Positions 35,366 to 46,829 of a DNA stretch of 64,000 bases are shown piece by piece. A model generated the notes under the pieces. It searched no databases and was not told the origin of the DNA. It saw only the letters and a list, made by a program, of their open reading frames with translations. Every line of letters begins with the position of its first letter. The first letter of the stretch is position 1. The DNA is taken from NCBI GenBank assembly GCA_023846275.1, contig CM043869.1, forward strand, positions 36,358,737 through 36,422,736. Direction: 5' to 3'. A program made the position numbers and the translations under genes. Source of the stretch: Vanilla planifolia (taxonomy: Eukaryota > Streptophyta > Magnoliopsida > Asparagales > Orchidaceae).

Positions 35366-37315
35366 GTATTGTAGAAGTGCTTTTTTTCAAACGTACCATG
35401 CTTTGGCTTTTATAACCGCAGTTGAAACTGATATGCCCTCAGTTCGTGAACCACATTTTGCATACCACTCCTTCCAAGTTTCTTATTTGCACATATATCC
35501 TCCGCCCGGAGAAATAATCATGCGCCGAAATTCCTAAAATTTGCATATATACCAAGCGCAGCCAACAACTTTAAAATTACAAATATACCTTTTGCCAAAA
35601 TGAATAGAACTATGCCTACATTTACAAAATTTCAAATATATCCTCAATATTTCAAATATATCCAACTCTTTTAAAAATTCATAATTTATTCTTTAGAACT
35701 TCAAAAATTACAAACTAAACACCGTTAGACTCGTCTCAAAGAGCTCTTTTAACAAAAAATAAAAGAAAGAAAAGTAAGACTGTTACACCTATACATCTAT
35801 TCCCTCTTTTTCCTTGCTCATCTTCCATGCTTTTTTCTTTTAATCAAACCTCTCACCTCTCTCTTTCTTTCTCTTCTTTTCTTCTTAGTTGACCTCTCTC
35901 TCTCTCTATCTCGCTCTCCCTATTATTTCCTATTAATTACCTACCTAACCTAGCCAACGATCACATTTAATCCCATCTCAACTAAGGGGGTAATAAATAA
36001 ATTCGAAAAGTTATCATGTTATGCTCAAACAATTTAGAAAATTAACTTTACACTCTTTTCTTCTGATTAGTTTTTAACAAAAAAAATATAAACTCAATAT
36101 TGTTAGATTTTTCTTAAGGGTATTTTTCAAAGATAAACTTTAATAAAATTTATAAATTTATTGTGACACATTCACAAGATCATATGAATTTATTTTTATT
36201 TTAATCTATAAATATCTCATTATTAAAAACTGACTCTATCATATCAAAATATTAATAATTACAACTCTACTATCTTAATTTTATAATTTATAATATATAA
36301 TAAATATTAAAATTTTGAGTTGTTATAATTTTGGATAAAAAAGCATACAAAGTTGATGAATGATGAAAGAAAGGACAGCTTAAAACATAGTTTAAGAATT
36401 TTGAAAAAAATGTGATTGATTAGCAAGAAGATATTAATTAATTGTGCTAAATATTATGTATGCAATGAAATGAAGTGAAAAAAAAGAAATATCTTTTAAA
36501 GAGACTTCTTAGAGACAACAGGTTGGAAAACTAAATAAGTGTGATGCTATTACGATAAATTATTAAATTACTTTGGAATATTATGTTAGAATATTACATG
36601 ACAGATTGTTTGTGCACATTGTCTAGTCTATGTGATAATGTGATTACATGGGCTATACGTATATGCATCTATTTATGTATTTGTGTATATGTATGATGAA
36701 TATTATAAGTATCATAACACACAATAAGAAAAATTGTACATATTAAAAAAAGAAAATGATTAACTTAATAAGCCTTATAATTTATGAATATTATAAGAAA
36801 AATTAAAATAAAAATATGATGGAATTTTCTCTATGAATTTATTTTATGACTGTTTAATATGACAAGATCAACCATACTGTCATTGACAACTAAATTGTAT
36901 GTCATGATAAAATAAGAGCCTTCTTTTGTTAGTTTTTTATATGATGTGATGAGAGATTGTGGCTCCATGATTAGAAAGACATTTGACCTCATTTATATTG
37001 TTGTAAATTCTTCAATGCTGAGTAATAGAGAGTAAGGATTTATATTTGCTAGTACTTCAATATAGGTCAATGGTGGTGGAGATAACTTTGGTGGTTTGAC
37101 TAGTTTGTGATGGAGATTCAAAGATATGATTTGTTATAGAGATGTGATAAATTTAAGGTTTCATATAATAGAAATAATTGTCAAATGAGAAAATCAAGAT
37201 CCTAATAAAAAATAAAATGATGAAAAGATATGAAAATAAAAATAAGAAAAGAAAATAAATATATGAGAATTATATGATATTAATGTTATGTGATAATTAA
37301 TATGTATTATGCTTA
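35366..37315. other. AT-rich intergenic, no gene seen
   Basis: At 35500-35680 'caaatatatcc' words recur in degenerate form. A CT-rich patch lies at 35790-35920. The 36.5-37.2 kb part contains transposon-like AT-rich DNA. No gene was recognised. Confidence 0.45.
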
Positions 37316-38697
37316 TTTTTTTTGAAGAGGATATAACATCTATTATATCCAGAAGGCCAAGCCATGCCAGAATTACAAAAAGATCCTCAAGGAGGATCGA
37401 AAGTGAAGTCAGATAACATAAGCTTGAGCAGGGGTTTAGGGATGGGATCCCCAGGGGCCCATATGAAGTCTTTGAGGCAAGCAGCCCGAGCAGCCCAATC
37501 AGCAGGCGCATTCCCGTCTCTAAGAATGTGGGAGAAGCGGACGGCCTCAAGACCCGTAGCGAACCGGATGGACGCAGCAAAAACACCCGTCCCAGGGGGT
37601 GGGACAACATCTCACGCACCACCTGATTGCCATCATCGAGTCAGTTTGGAATTCCATGGCACGGTGCAAGGGAAGAAAATCCCTAATCATGTCAAACACC
37701 ATAAGCAAGGCCTGGGTCTCCATCATGTCTACCGCCTGGGAAAGCATCCTTTTACCAACAACCAGGAGGGGTTTGCCCATGCAATCCCTCACAACCATAC
37801 CCAGCCCGATAATAGAGTCGCCAACCGCAGCATCAAATTCACTCTGATCCATCCTGTTGGGGGGGGGGAAGCCAACCACGCGTAACAAGCAAGTCCGAAG
37901 AATTGCCAGGATTCCCGCTGGACAGGGAGGAGAGGAATGAATGCCGGTTGAGAGTAGAATTTACCTCAATCATGATAGTCCGGATGATAGAACACGGCAC
38001 AGGCACCAGGATGTTGTGTCTGGCAGCGTTCCTCTTTAACCAAATATAGTACATCGTAGTAGCGATAATGGCTGCATTCAACTACCCGGCACCACGACGC
38101 GCATAATGTGAGCCGATGAACCGGAGGACGCAATCAATGAACAATAGACTGGGCCCGGTTGACTGGCCCAACCCGGTCAACACTGCTCGAACCGTGCGGT
38201 CAGCCCAAAGCTCTTGGGCACTCGGGCAGCCCCAGAATAAATGCTGCATGGTTTCATCTTCCAAGCAGCCCTGCTGACAAGAAGAAGTGTTGCAGAGTCC
38301 CCGGCGGGCCAGCCACACCGCCGACGGGAGGTGGTCGCCGGCCCTCCACATGAAGAAGCGGACTCTAGGAGTGACCTTGAGCTTCCATATTCCACGGTAA
38401 ACCTCCAAAGGCCTGCTGCCATAACGCTTGTCGTCCTGTCGAGCATTGCAAATGATGCTCGAGTAAAGCTGGCCACAGGCAGCCCGGGGCTTCTAGGTGT
38501 GGGACTGGTGCAAAACGTCCTGGGAAGACCACAGGGCTCTTGGGAGATGCATGATGCAGTCCAAAAGCTCCCCATCCGCCCAAGATCGGATGGTCTCCCA
38601 GTTCCAATTCCCGTCGGGCAGAAGACACTCAGCGATGCTGGCCGGCCAATGGGAGTCCATATTGATGAAGGTAGGCCAGCAGCTCAGAGGAAGGATT
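37316..38697 (-). mobile_element. 5'-truncated LINE (L1-type, plant RNase H class)
   Basis: Matches the 3' part of the LINE at 50.7-56.5 kb. It starts within the linker after reverse transcriptase (the CWPTFIN word near 38680) and runs through the zf-RVT and RNase H domains to a shared 3' end reading TATATCCTCTTC on the minus strand, then an A8 tail (37316-37323 as T on plus). Protein-level differences are many, so it is an older or different subfamily copy. No target-site duplication was identified. Confidence 0.9.
37378..38697 (-). pseudogene. LINE ORF2 fragment, zf-RVT and RNase H, frameshifted
   Basis: Pieces in different frames follow the order of the intact LINE. CWPTFINMDSHWPASIAECL (about 38680-38620) is linker. 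IWKLKVTPRVRFFMWRAGDH and CLEDETMQHLFWGCP (38390-38230) are zf-RVT. IATTMYYIWLKRNA and SSLSSGNPGNSSDLL (38070-37890) are the region before RNase H. FDAAVGDSIIGLGMVVRD and MEFQTDSM (37840-37640) are RNase H. After DSMMAIR the frame shifts, and VRFSHILRDGNAPADWAA continues in another phase near 37540, ending SDFTFDPP and a stop. RNase H keeps its acidic residues in part. Dead by truncation and frameshifts. Confidence 0.88.
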
Positions 38698-39229
38698 TGA
38701 TATATTTTCATACTTTTATAAGTTATTCTTACTTATTTCTCTATTATTATTTATCTATTATATATTATAGTTTCATAATATTTTATTTTTTTATATATAG
38801 TAGTTTCTGTGAAATATATTATACTAATTATTTATATTATAAGTCAAGATATAAATATTTATAGAACTAGGGGTACATAGAGATTGTAGCATAATGCCCT
38901 ACATGAGTAGGACATTTTCCTTTTAAGAGCTCTATGAGTTTTTGTATAAGAGGAAGTTTTTATGTATTTGTTCAATAGTTATTGTATTTGGATGTTGTTC
39001 TAGCTTTGAAACTTGTGTGTGGTTATGTATAAATTCTTTTATTCATTGTGACCCTCTGATTTATGATATTTCTCTCCATCTTTGCTCAATTTTGGTATGT
39101 GTCATTGAAATAGTTTTTCTTACTCTAAATTTACCCATTAATTTGGCATTTTTGATATTTTACTAGGCTTAATTAATGTTTATTTGGGTGGTTCTTGATA
39201 GCATCCCTACAACAGATGGCCATCCACTC
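38698..39229. repeat. Dispersed repeat, related to 22970-23360
   Basis: Collinear short blocks with 22970-23360 (an AT-rich block, a 'taggggt' block, a 'attgtatttggatg' block). A 74-codon plus frame (38942-39166) has no recognised domain. Confidence 0.4.
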
Positions 39230-40575
39230 TGTTATATTAACTTTTGCCAATTAACTCATACTTATATATGATCCAACTCAAATTAAAAAAACTTCAATTT
39301 TTTCTTACTATTTATCATTATGACATCACATTGCAAAGACTTTTTAAGATAGGATAGTTTAACATAGCAAGTATACATAAAAGGGGACAAAAACCATAAA
39401 TTGAAGAGCAAGGGCATCATAGTTGACAAGAGGATAACTATTTTTTGTCATGAGTCTTGTTTTATATGATACAATATTACAATATTTGATTTTTTTTAAA
39501 GAATAATAATTTATTTATTTTATATTATTATACTTTTTTCATTTATAAAATCTTCTCATGAATCAATATAAGCACTTGTATTTGATGAATAATGGGAGTT
39601 AATGTTTTGCCTAGAAACAATAGTGCATAGCATGATGGTTTGTGTTTAGTAATAAATTCATATTTAGGAGTGCTTGATAGCCTCCTACTTCGTCCCTTTT
39701 CCATTTTTTCTTTTTTTTCTCCTTCAAGCTTGTTATGAATATGTATCATATCTCTACTCTTTATTCTCTAATAATTAGCCTCAAAGTATAACCTCACAAT
39801 TTTTCATTAAAAACGATAATTGCAATGACCCCAACCATCGTCGATGAACTTGTTGACCTCTTCACCTTCAAGAGTTGTTTGCATTTTCCCACCATCAAAT
39901 GTGCCCATATCAATATAATTGTTACCCTTTTTGTTGATGACCCTTTTATTATTGTCATCATTTTGATCAACCACATTGTCCAATTTTAGCAAACTTGACA
40001 TCAAGCTATACAAATATTTTGAATTTTTTAATTTAAAAATTTTTAATAAATTCTAGAAATTTGCAAAAAATCACAAATAAATCATAAAAAAATTTGAAAA
40101 AAAATGTAGAAAATTACACAATAAGTTCTACATCAAGTTAAGTTTCATATCTTTCTATTATTGGTGATAAAAATGAATTTCTTATCATTGATAATTTCAT
40201 AGCATAAATTAAATTTTTATGTCTTCAAAAACTTGTTTGAATGATCATTACGAATTGACTTTTTATTCTATGTCTAACAATCATCACATACATGTGATAA
40301 ACTGATAAATAATGATATTCATCATTTGCAAATCATATTAAAATTTTACTCATCCATCATATTATTGGTTGCATTTTTGTATATTATACTCTTTACATAT
40401 ATCGAGCTACACAAATATGCATATGTTCTTCTTTTTCTATTCATTGTTATCAGTTCTATACTCTTCAGAGATTTTTATTACATTTGACATCAAGCCTTTC
40501 AAGAAGTGTACTTGAGAGATTTTTTGTTAAACTAAAATGAATAATTTTTCTTACGAATTATTAAACAAAAATTAA
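39230..40575. repeat. Dispersed repeat, long copy 2
   Basis: Partner of 31100-32400: 'cattatgacatcacattgc' near 39316, 'attggtgataaaaatgaatt' near 40160, 'gtcttcaaaaac' near 40222, 'tttgacatcaagcctttc' near 40485, and 'ttaaacaaaaatta' near 40560. Confidence 0.65.
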
Positions 40576-40831
40576 AGTGTATGTTTAGAGTATTATATGC
40601 ATCTACGTGAAAAACATTGCAACAAGGATGAAGTTTTTTCTATTGCTTTTTGCCCAGCAATATGCTTTATAAGAACCCAACATTTTTAGCCATGGATAAG
40701 CCGAGAAGGGAAGAAGAATGAGAATATGCAAACGAGAAGTGTAAAAGTGAAAGATAATGTGAAAAGAAATCATGTCTCGCTTTGTGATTCTGTAATGTTG
40801 TTACATACGCGATGAAAAGACATCAGGTTGG

Positions 40832-41019
40832 TGTGCGTATTAGACGAGCGATTCGAATTCATTGAGTTCTTGCTGCTTATGTTCTAAAGGATTTATGAAG
40901 GAGACGATGATCTCTACAGCACTTCCGAACCTCTTCGCTTCAGCTGTCGCCCCTTGCTTTGTTGATGTTTGGCCGTTTTGTCCATTTGGGTTTCTGCTTC
41001 GCCGTATGAGAATTATGTG
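40832..41019 (-). pseudogene. Exon-like open stretch with splice-acceptor-like edge
   Basis: On the minus strand a T-rich tract ending TTCTAG at about 41020 looks like a 3' splice site. It is followed by about 62 open codons (a GATAEAKRFGSAVEIIVSF stretch, then NPLEHKQQELNEFES) to a TAA near 40832. Composition is closer to coding DNA than the flanks. I do not recognise a family and see no upstream exon. It could be a stray terminal exon, a gene fragment carried by a repeat, or chance. The plus-strand frame here (40862-41110) starts with TTG and ends in low complexity, so I reject it. Confidence 0.25.
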
Positions 41020-42560
41020 TACTAGAAAAAAAAAAATTCATCCATTGCTTATAATATTTTTTACTCTTCAAATTATAAAAATTATAAAAATTATAAAAAA
41101 AAATTCATAATTTCTTAATATCATTCATTACTTATAATAATCTTAATTTCATATTTTGATCAATTTAAGATATCATATAGAATTATATTTCATTCAATTA
41201 TGTTTTATGTGTATATTAGAGATACTAAAATGTTATAATATTCAAACAAATAAATTACTAATATATAAAAACAAATGTCCAAAAATATGGTGATCATAAT
41301 TGGCAAAATATGATCCGTATCATTTTCACAGGAATGGTCGCATCATGGGGATCATTACATTATGATAGTATTGATTATAACATGTTATAATAGTGATCCA
41401 TAGTGGCCTTTGATGAGAGGATGGGTGAAACAAAGGTAATGCTATGGTAGGTGGATAATAGAGATTCTAGGGCGATAATTGATGTAATAAAGACAATAAA
41501 AATAATGACAATGATGACAAATAAATGGAGAAGGAACAAAAAATTTTACTATAGAAAAAAATTATTTGGCTTTTCATTAATAATCAAAACCTTTTTGTCA
41601 TGATAGCTAAACTTCTTGAAGTGTATCTCAAAGTGAAAATTCATTTGTCATATTTATTATTGATTTTAATTTTATAGTTTAGAAAAACTAAAACTTAATT
41701 ATTATAAAAAAATTCTTTCATACGTTATAAAGTTAAATCATAAAATCTATATATTTTTTTGTTCATAAACAACATTTTTCTGAGGTTCTATTTTGTTTGT
41801 GAACAAATATAAAATAATTTTATCTAATTCAGTTTATTTAAAAAAAGATCATGCATATCATTGAATGAGTTATTAACAAAACATTAGCTCTTAGAATTAT
41901 AGATAATCAATCTCTTCTATTTTTTTTTAGAATTTAAGGTCAAATGGATTTTGTTTAATGCCAAATTGATTATTCTTTTTGAAACAAATGAAGATATTAA
42001 ATGATGGTTATGCATATGGTAGAGATTGAATTTAAAATTGTCACAATAGTTTCTAAAATTTTAGAACTTGTGGAGGTATTTATCTCTTTGATCTCATATA
42101 GATTAATCTAATCTCTCTTAAATATCAAAATTTTGTAAAAAGAGATCCATCTAATTATAAGCACATTTAAAATTATATGTATATCTACAGTTGCAAAATG
42201 CATCTTGAAATGATATTGATTTCTTTTGTTTTAACTATTATGATGAAAATATAGCGAGATTAGATTCTAGAAGTAAAAAAGAGTGATCTATTTAATATCA
42301 TGTCTCTTAAATTATAATTGTAATATAAAGTTAGTAATAAACTATTATAATTTTTAAATATAAATAAAATAAATGTATAGTTCTTATATAAAATAAAAAT
42401 AATTTTTTTTGCAAAAGATTGATTAGCAAATCCCATGTTTCACCACTGCTAAAAAAACACAAAACCTAAACAAAATGGTATTTGAATGCAATATTAGGAA
42501 AATGGAGCATGAACTTGCAAACAAACATAGGATTAGTTTTTTAATGATGTGTGTTTTCAA
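41020..42560. other. AT-rich intergenic, no gene seen
   Basis: No coding frame or recognised element. 41320-41420 is slightly GC-richer without a recognised feature. Confidence 0.45.
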
Positions 42561-42896
42561 ATATAATAACGGTGAGCCGGCGGTTTTGACTAAGGCATAT
42601 AACAGGTAAGGTTAGCATCAATGTAATCCAACGCATACGATTTGCAAGCAAACCCAATTCTACTGAAAACGAAGAATGACAGCATAAATCGTCTGGTAAA
42701 TATGAAAAGAAAATATTTGGAAACCGTTGACTTGCCGCCTGCTCTGTTTGTTAGCTGCTTCATCGATTTGGATTGGCTTTCGATTCTCGGTTAGTTTTTT
42801 TGGAGTTAACAGAACGAATCGCTCTCACCTCTCCTTTCTTGTTCTTCTTCTTCTTCTTCTTCTTCTTCTTCGGCAGAATTAAGGCAACAAATTCAT
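42561..42896 (-). other. 3' flank of the second VQ gene
   Basis: GC-richer DNA downstream of the stop codon, probably 3' UTR. It includes an uninterrupted (TTC)n tract at 42842-42870, which is (GAA)n on the coding strand. Confidence 0.45.
42842..42870. repeat. (TTC)n microsatellite
   Basis: Nine to ten TTC units on the plus strand, in the presumed 3' UTR of the second VQ gene. Confidence 0.95.
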
Positions 42897-43520
42897 CTAC
42901 TCCTTGAAATGATTGAGGAGGTCCCAAAACGTTGTGGGCGACGTCAACGTCGGCGTTGAGAGCAGATTGCTGGGGCTGTTCAAGAAATTGCCCTCCAAAA
43001 AGGCCCTGTTTCCCTGCAAACCCGGGCTGAGCTCGTTCATGAAGTTGAGCGGGCTCATCTCCTCCGACGGCGAGAACAGGCTCGGCGACCCCGACGCGGT
43101 GCTCGACGGAGGCAGCAGCGAAAGTATCTTCGGGCTGGCGACCTTCTCTGCCTCGTATTCCCCCGAAGGGCCGATGATGCGGGCCCCCAAGCTGGTCTTC
43201 TCGGAGGCAGAATCGTCCTCCTCTGCTGCGGGGGCGGAGGAGGAGGAGGAGGAGGAGACTCCAGTGAGGCGCTGAACAAGGGACATGAACTCGCTGGGTT
43301 CGGTGTGAATGACTTTGGGGGAAACTGTGTAAATGATGACAGGAGATCGCCTCTGAGGGAGTGGTGCGGCGGTCTCCGATGAGGGAGGAGGCGGAGGAGG
43401 TGGTGTTTTCTTTATCTTGTGGGAGTCTTTGCGAACGTTGAGGGGAGAAGGGCGGGGGCCCTGGAGTTGTAGCTCACGCCGGGGCATTGGCCGGCCGCCT
43501 GGCTGCTCCCAGAGGTCCAT
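42897..43520 (-). CDS. MKS1-like VQ-motif protein, 207 aa
   Basis: Single exon. The open frame extends upstream to 43571, but that first codon is TTG; the first ATG, at 43520, gives MDLWEQPGG, which I take as the start. RRELQLQGPRPSPLNV (14-29) and KDSHKIKK (31-38) are followed by a seven-proline run (40-46). The VQ motif FMSLVQRLTG is at 78-87, with PVIIYTVSPKVIH before it and Ser and acidic stretches after it. The C-terminal half has several Ser-Pro pairs, NFMNELSPG and the end FWDLLNHFKE. By family knowledge it is a nuclear MAP-kinase substrate that binds WRKY factors. It is clearly paralogous to the 29.5 kb gene at both ends and in the motif, while the middle has diverged. No disabling change is seen. 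Overlapping frames of 74-120 codons are shadows. Confidence 0.93.
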   Translation of the reverse strand: MDLWEQPGGRPMPRRELQLQGPRPSPLNVRKDSHKIKKTPPPPPPPSSETAAPLPQRRSPVIIYTVSPKVIHTEPSEFMSLVQRLTGVSSSSSSSAPAAEEDDSASEKTSLGARIIGPSGEYEAEKVASPKILSLLPPSSTASGSPSLFSPSEEMSPLNFMNELSPGLQGNRAFLEGNFLNSPSNLLSTPTLTSPTTFWDLLNHFKE

Positions 43521-43665
43521 GGAAGAAAATGGAAAGAAATAGAGAGATGTTGGAGGGGGGGAACTGGGCAATGGGGTTAGTTTAATGGTTCTTTTTGTAA
43601 TCTACTCTTACTAGACAAAGGTGGAAGTCGGCATTGCCAGTTGATATAAAAGTTGAATAAAACAG
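43521..43665 (-). promoter_or_regulatory. Likely 5' leader and core promoter of the second VQ gene
   Basis: On the minus strand a TTTATATC word (plus 43640-43660) lies about 130 bp before the ATG, followed by a CT-rich leader. Weak TATA match, inferred from position. Confidence 0.3.
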
Positions 43666-44639
43666 ACAACGAGCTGAGCGAAAGCCATGCGGCACTTAAA
43701 ACACACAAATTGATGAGGAAAAAAAATCGGCAAATAAATCACAATTTAGACATTTTTCTCATTTATTAAATAATGTAGTCGAAAGATATACAATGGTAAA
43801 GATTTAAAAATTCTCAATGCAAACATAACTATTTACCAAAATATAATACTTAATATTATTCATCTTAATCTTAAAATATCACTAAATAAACATTAAGTGT
43901 CCGCATAATACTTTTAAGATATACTTATAATGCGTGAATGTTAAACATTGGTTTATGCTCATATCATATTCTTCACATAGGTATTATATATTCATCATGC
44001 TTGTGTAGAATTTAACATTACTTGCCTGTTTTAAAGCGCAAAATACAAATGCATGCATTATTGTAGGTGCAATAAAATATTTGCACTTATTGATTTCTCT
44101 TCTAAACCGCAATAATATAATTAATCATTTATGATTTGGAAGTTGGTTCATGCCTTAATGAACATGACAAGGCTCAAAAGGTTCTTCAGAAGAGGACCTT
44201 CAGCTCATGTTGTTGTGGATTTTAGATATGTTGTTCATTCAATTCACGTGAAATTGCATTTCCATAATGATATAAATATGATATTTTAAAGCAACATGGA
44301 TGATTTCACACAACTTACAATTGGCGAGTATTTGAACGATAGTATTGACAAATCTTAGATGCCGTATGAATTTGCAACATATTCGTTTGTTCTAAATTTT
44401 TGTTTCACAGTTCGATTACATTATTACGCAATATAATATTATTAGAATAAAACAATAATTTTGTTGTTTAAATATAATATCACTCAAATTTAAATGATAT
44501 TCTAATATTAAAAACAAAATGAAAATTATTTAGATAATATTAAATTATATAAAAAAATCTAATTATTTTTCAAATAATATTAATATTTAAATATCAATAT
44601 TACATGCATTAAGTAATTTGGTGTAGTTGCTTGGCTTCT
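43666..44639. other. Upstream intergenic of the second VQ gene
   Basis: Mostly AT-rich, with a slightly GC-richer patch at 44150-44350. No gene was seen. It may contain distal promoter sequence. Confidence 0.4.
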
Positions 44640-44790
44640 CTGGCAACAATGCAACCTTTTCCCACGTCTTCTTGCTGCGTGTTGACCATGTTCTACAATT
44701 ATGGACACGTCTCCACGTGGCAGGCTGGGATATGACCTTTGAATGATGCAAAGCGAAAGCAGTATTTTAGCATTTTGACACTTCATCCGG
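44640..44790. promoter_or_regulatory. GC-richer island with W-box and G-box
   Basis: Contains the palindrome CCACGTGG at 44713-44720 (a perfect G-box core) and TTGACC (W-box) at 44682-44687, plus further ACGT words, within about 150 bp of GC-richer DNA in an AT-rich setting. It lies about 1.1-1.25 kb upstream of the second VQ start. A 68-codon minus frame across it has no domain. Confidence 0.35.
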
Positions 44791-44821
44791 CTGTTTGAAA
44801 CTCCTTTCTTCTTCGCTTTGT

Positions 44822-44940
44822 TCGATATACAAAAAAATTGTGGTATGAAATAAAATTTTATTAAAATTATTTAAAAAATTTAGGCTACAAAAATATAAAT
44901 TAAAAAAAATAATGTTTTAAACTCGATATACAAAAAAATT
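44822..44940. repeat. 18-bp perfect direct repeats flanking 83 bp
   Basis: TCGATATACAAAAAAATT occurs at 44822-44839 and 44923-44940. The segment between is AT-rich. It could be a small insertion with duplicated target or a local slip. Confidence 0.7.
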
Positions 44941-46504
44941 TCCGATAACTTGGATTTAAAAATTAAAATAAATTTATAATTGATAGAGCATATGGAGTTT
45001 ATTGAAAATCAATTATCAAAAATTTTCTCCCGGAAAACAAAATTTTAAATATAACACATAAAATGTCAAATTTTTAATTTTTTAAAAATACACATTCTCC
45101 TAAAACATGATTATTGTTTATAATTTTTCAAACATAAAAATAATATTTAGTTTGAATTGCATGTTTATTTTACAAAAGGTTTGGTAGATTTAAATCTTAT
45201 ACTTCTACCAAACATGTTATAGGGAATCCTTTTATTCTTTTGCATTTACGTGATTCCTTTTTCTTTATAAAGTAATACAAGGTCGTTCAAATTTATAATG
45301 ACATTAAAAACTCTTATACAAACTTCAAATTTTGACTTTTTTTTTTGTTTTGAGAGAATAATTGAAGTTTAACAAAATAACACATAAATGTCATTAATGC
45401 CCATTAATTAGAACCACAATAATGTTGGATAAGATACGCATACCTTTAATCTATCTAAAACTCTTATAAGAGGTATGGTATGATCAACTATTATGTTGGA
45501 AGACTGAAAAACAACATAAATGTAGCATAACCAAATGCCAAGAGTGCTATGTCCAACCTCGACAACTAAGGAAATTTTGTCATTACCTATAATAGCATGA
45601 AGGAGGTTGAAGACAATGGAAACAAAGTTGCCCTCAAAGTAAATACCAACAAAAAGCTCAAACAAAGGGTGGAGAAATAGACAATAGTTTTGACTATTTC
45701 AAGCTCCATAATAGAAGTAGCAAACATACAAATATGAACCTCTAGAGCAATCCAAAAGTCAACATAGTGGTCCCAAATAAACATAGTTCTATTGGCCAAC
45801 AAAAAATACAAATTGAATATTCAAAATTGAGCTTTACCCAACTTAAAGGGAATCTCACCATGAAAGAGATAGCTTAGGATAACCTAATAAGTTAATGGAC
45901 CAACCTCTTAGTTAGGAAGAGAAATCTGATGGTCACTCAAATGAACATAATGATAGCATGAGATGGGTAAACATCTTCATCATAGACAAGGGCCTTCTAG
46001 TTGATTCATTTCTTAAATTTCATATCTTTCTCATTTTTTATTTTATATTTAAAGTTGGTGTATTTTAAAAAAAATTAAATGTTGTAATACTTGTGTGACA
46101 TTTGTCTCGTGTTTTCCTAGTGTATCACATAAAATTTGGCATATTATTAATCATTTTCATGCAAAAACTTCAATTCAAGTAATTCCATTATTTTTAACCA
46201 TGTAATTATTGTTTCATTCAAACTAATTATATTTCACATACTAACATGCTCACAATAGTGTAACTTCGATCACTAGATTCAATGTATCTCTTATGAAATA
46301 TATTATTTGTATATTCATAGGTTAATAAATATATGTTGAGTCAACATAAAAAACTTGATGAACTAACTAATACCATAACATATGATAACAAAGTATTTTA
46401 GTAGATGCATAATATGTATTTTTGTAAATAATCATGCATTATAGCAATTTTTACATGACCCATTAGGCAATTTATCCTACACCTTTTTGGTTTAATTTTC
46501 AATA
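44941..46504. other. Intergenic with an unassigned GC-richer fragment
   Basis: The 45400-45990 stretch is less AT-rich, with two overlapping hydrophobic minus-strand frames (45408-45665 and 45587-45811) in different phases. It reads like a piece of a repeated element, but I recognise no domain. The rest is AT-rich. Confidence 0.4.
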
Positions 46505-46780
46505 GATTATGTCACATATTTCATGGCATCAACTCTACACAAGTTATATCATATTTCATTATAGCATGGGTACCACTCTTTATCATAAATACCTTGTTGT
46601 GATATCTTCACCACTTAATGTTCACATCTCACCTCCTTATAACATCATCATTGCCCAAAAGCTTATGTCATATCTCCTTGTCACATCATTGCCACCGAAA
46701 GTTGTATCTCGTCTTCTCAAGACATCAACACAACCTAAAATTATAACATTAGCTTATTATGGAATCGACATTTAACATCC
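46505..46780. repeat. Degenerate 43-bp minisatellite, locus 2
   Basis: Units with 'cacctccttataacatcatcattg'-like cores near 46628, 46672 and 46710 resemble the 26.4-26.8 kb array. The 88-codon frame across it comes from the repeat. Confidence 0.65.
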
Positions 46781-46829
46781 AAAATAATGGAAGTAATATA
46801 TACTTTATTGTATTGATGTTTCTCTAAAT

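Noticed and set aside
34902..35537. Overlapping frames of 82-132 codons in the GC-rich block
   Set aside because: Open frames occur in several phases because of GC-rich repeats; LTR-like layout explains the region better than a gene.
43521..43571. N-terminal extension of the second VQ frame
   Set aside because: Its first codon is TTG and the extra residues are absent from the paralog; ATG at 43520 is preferred.
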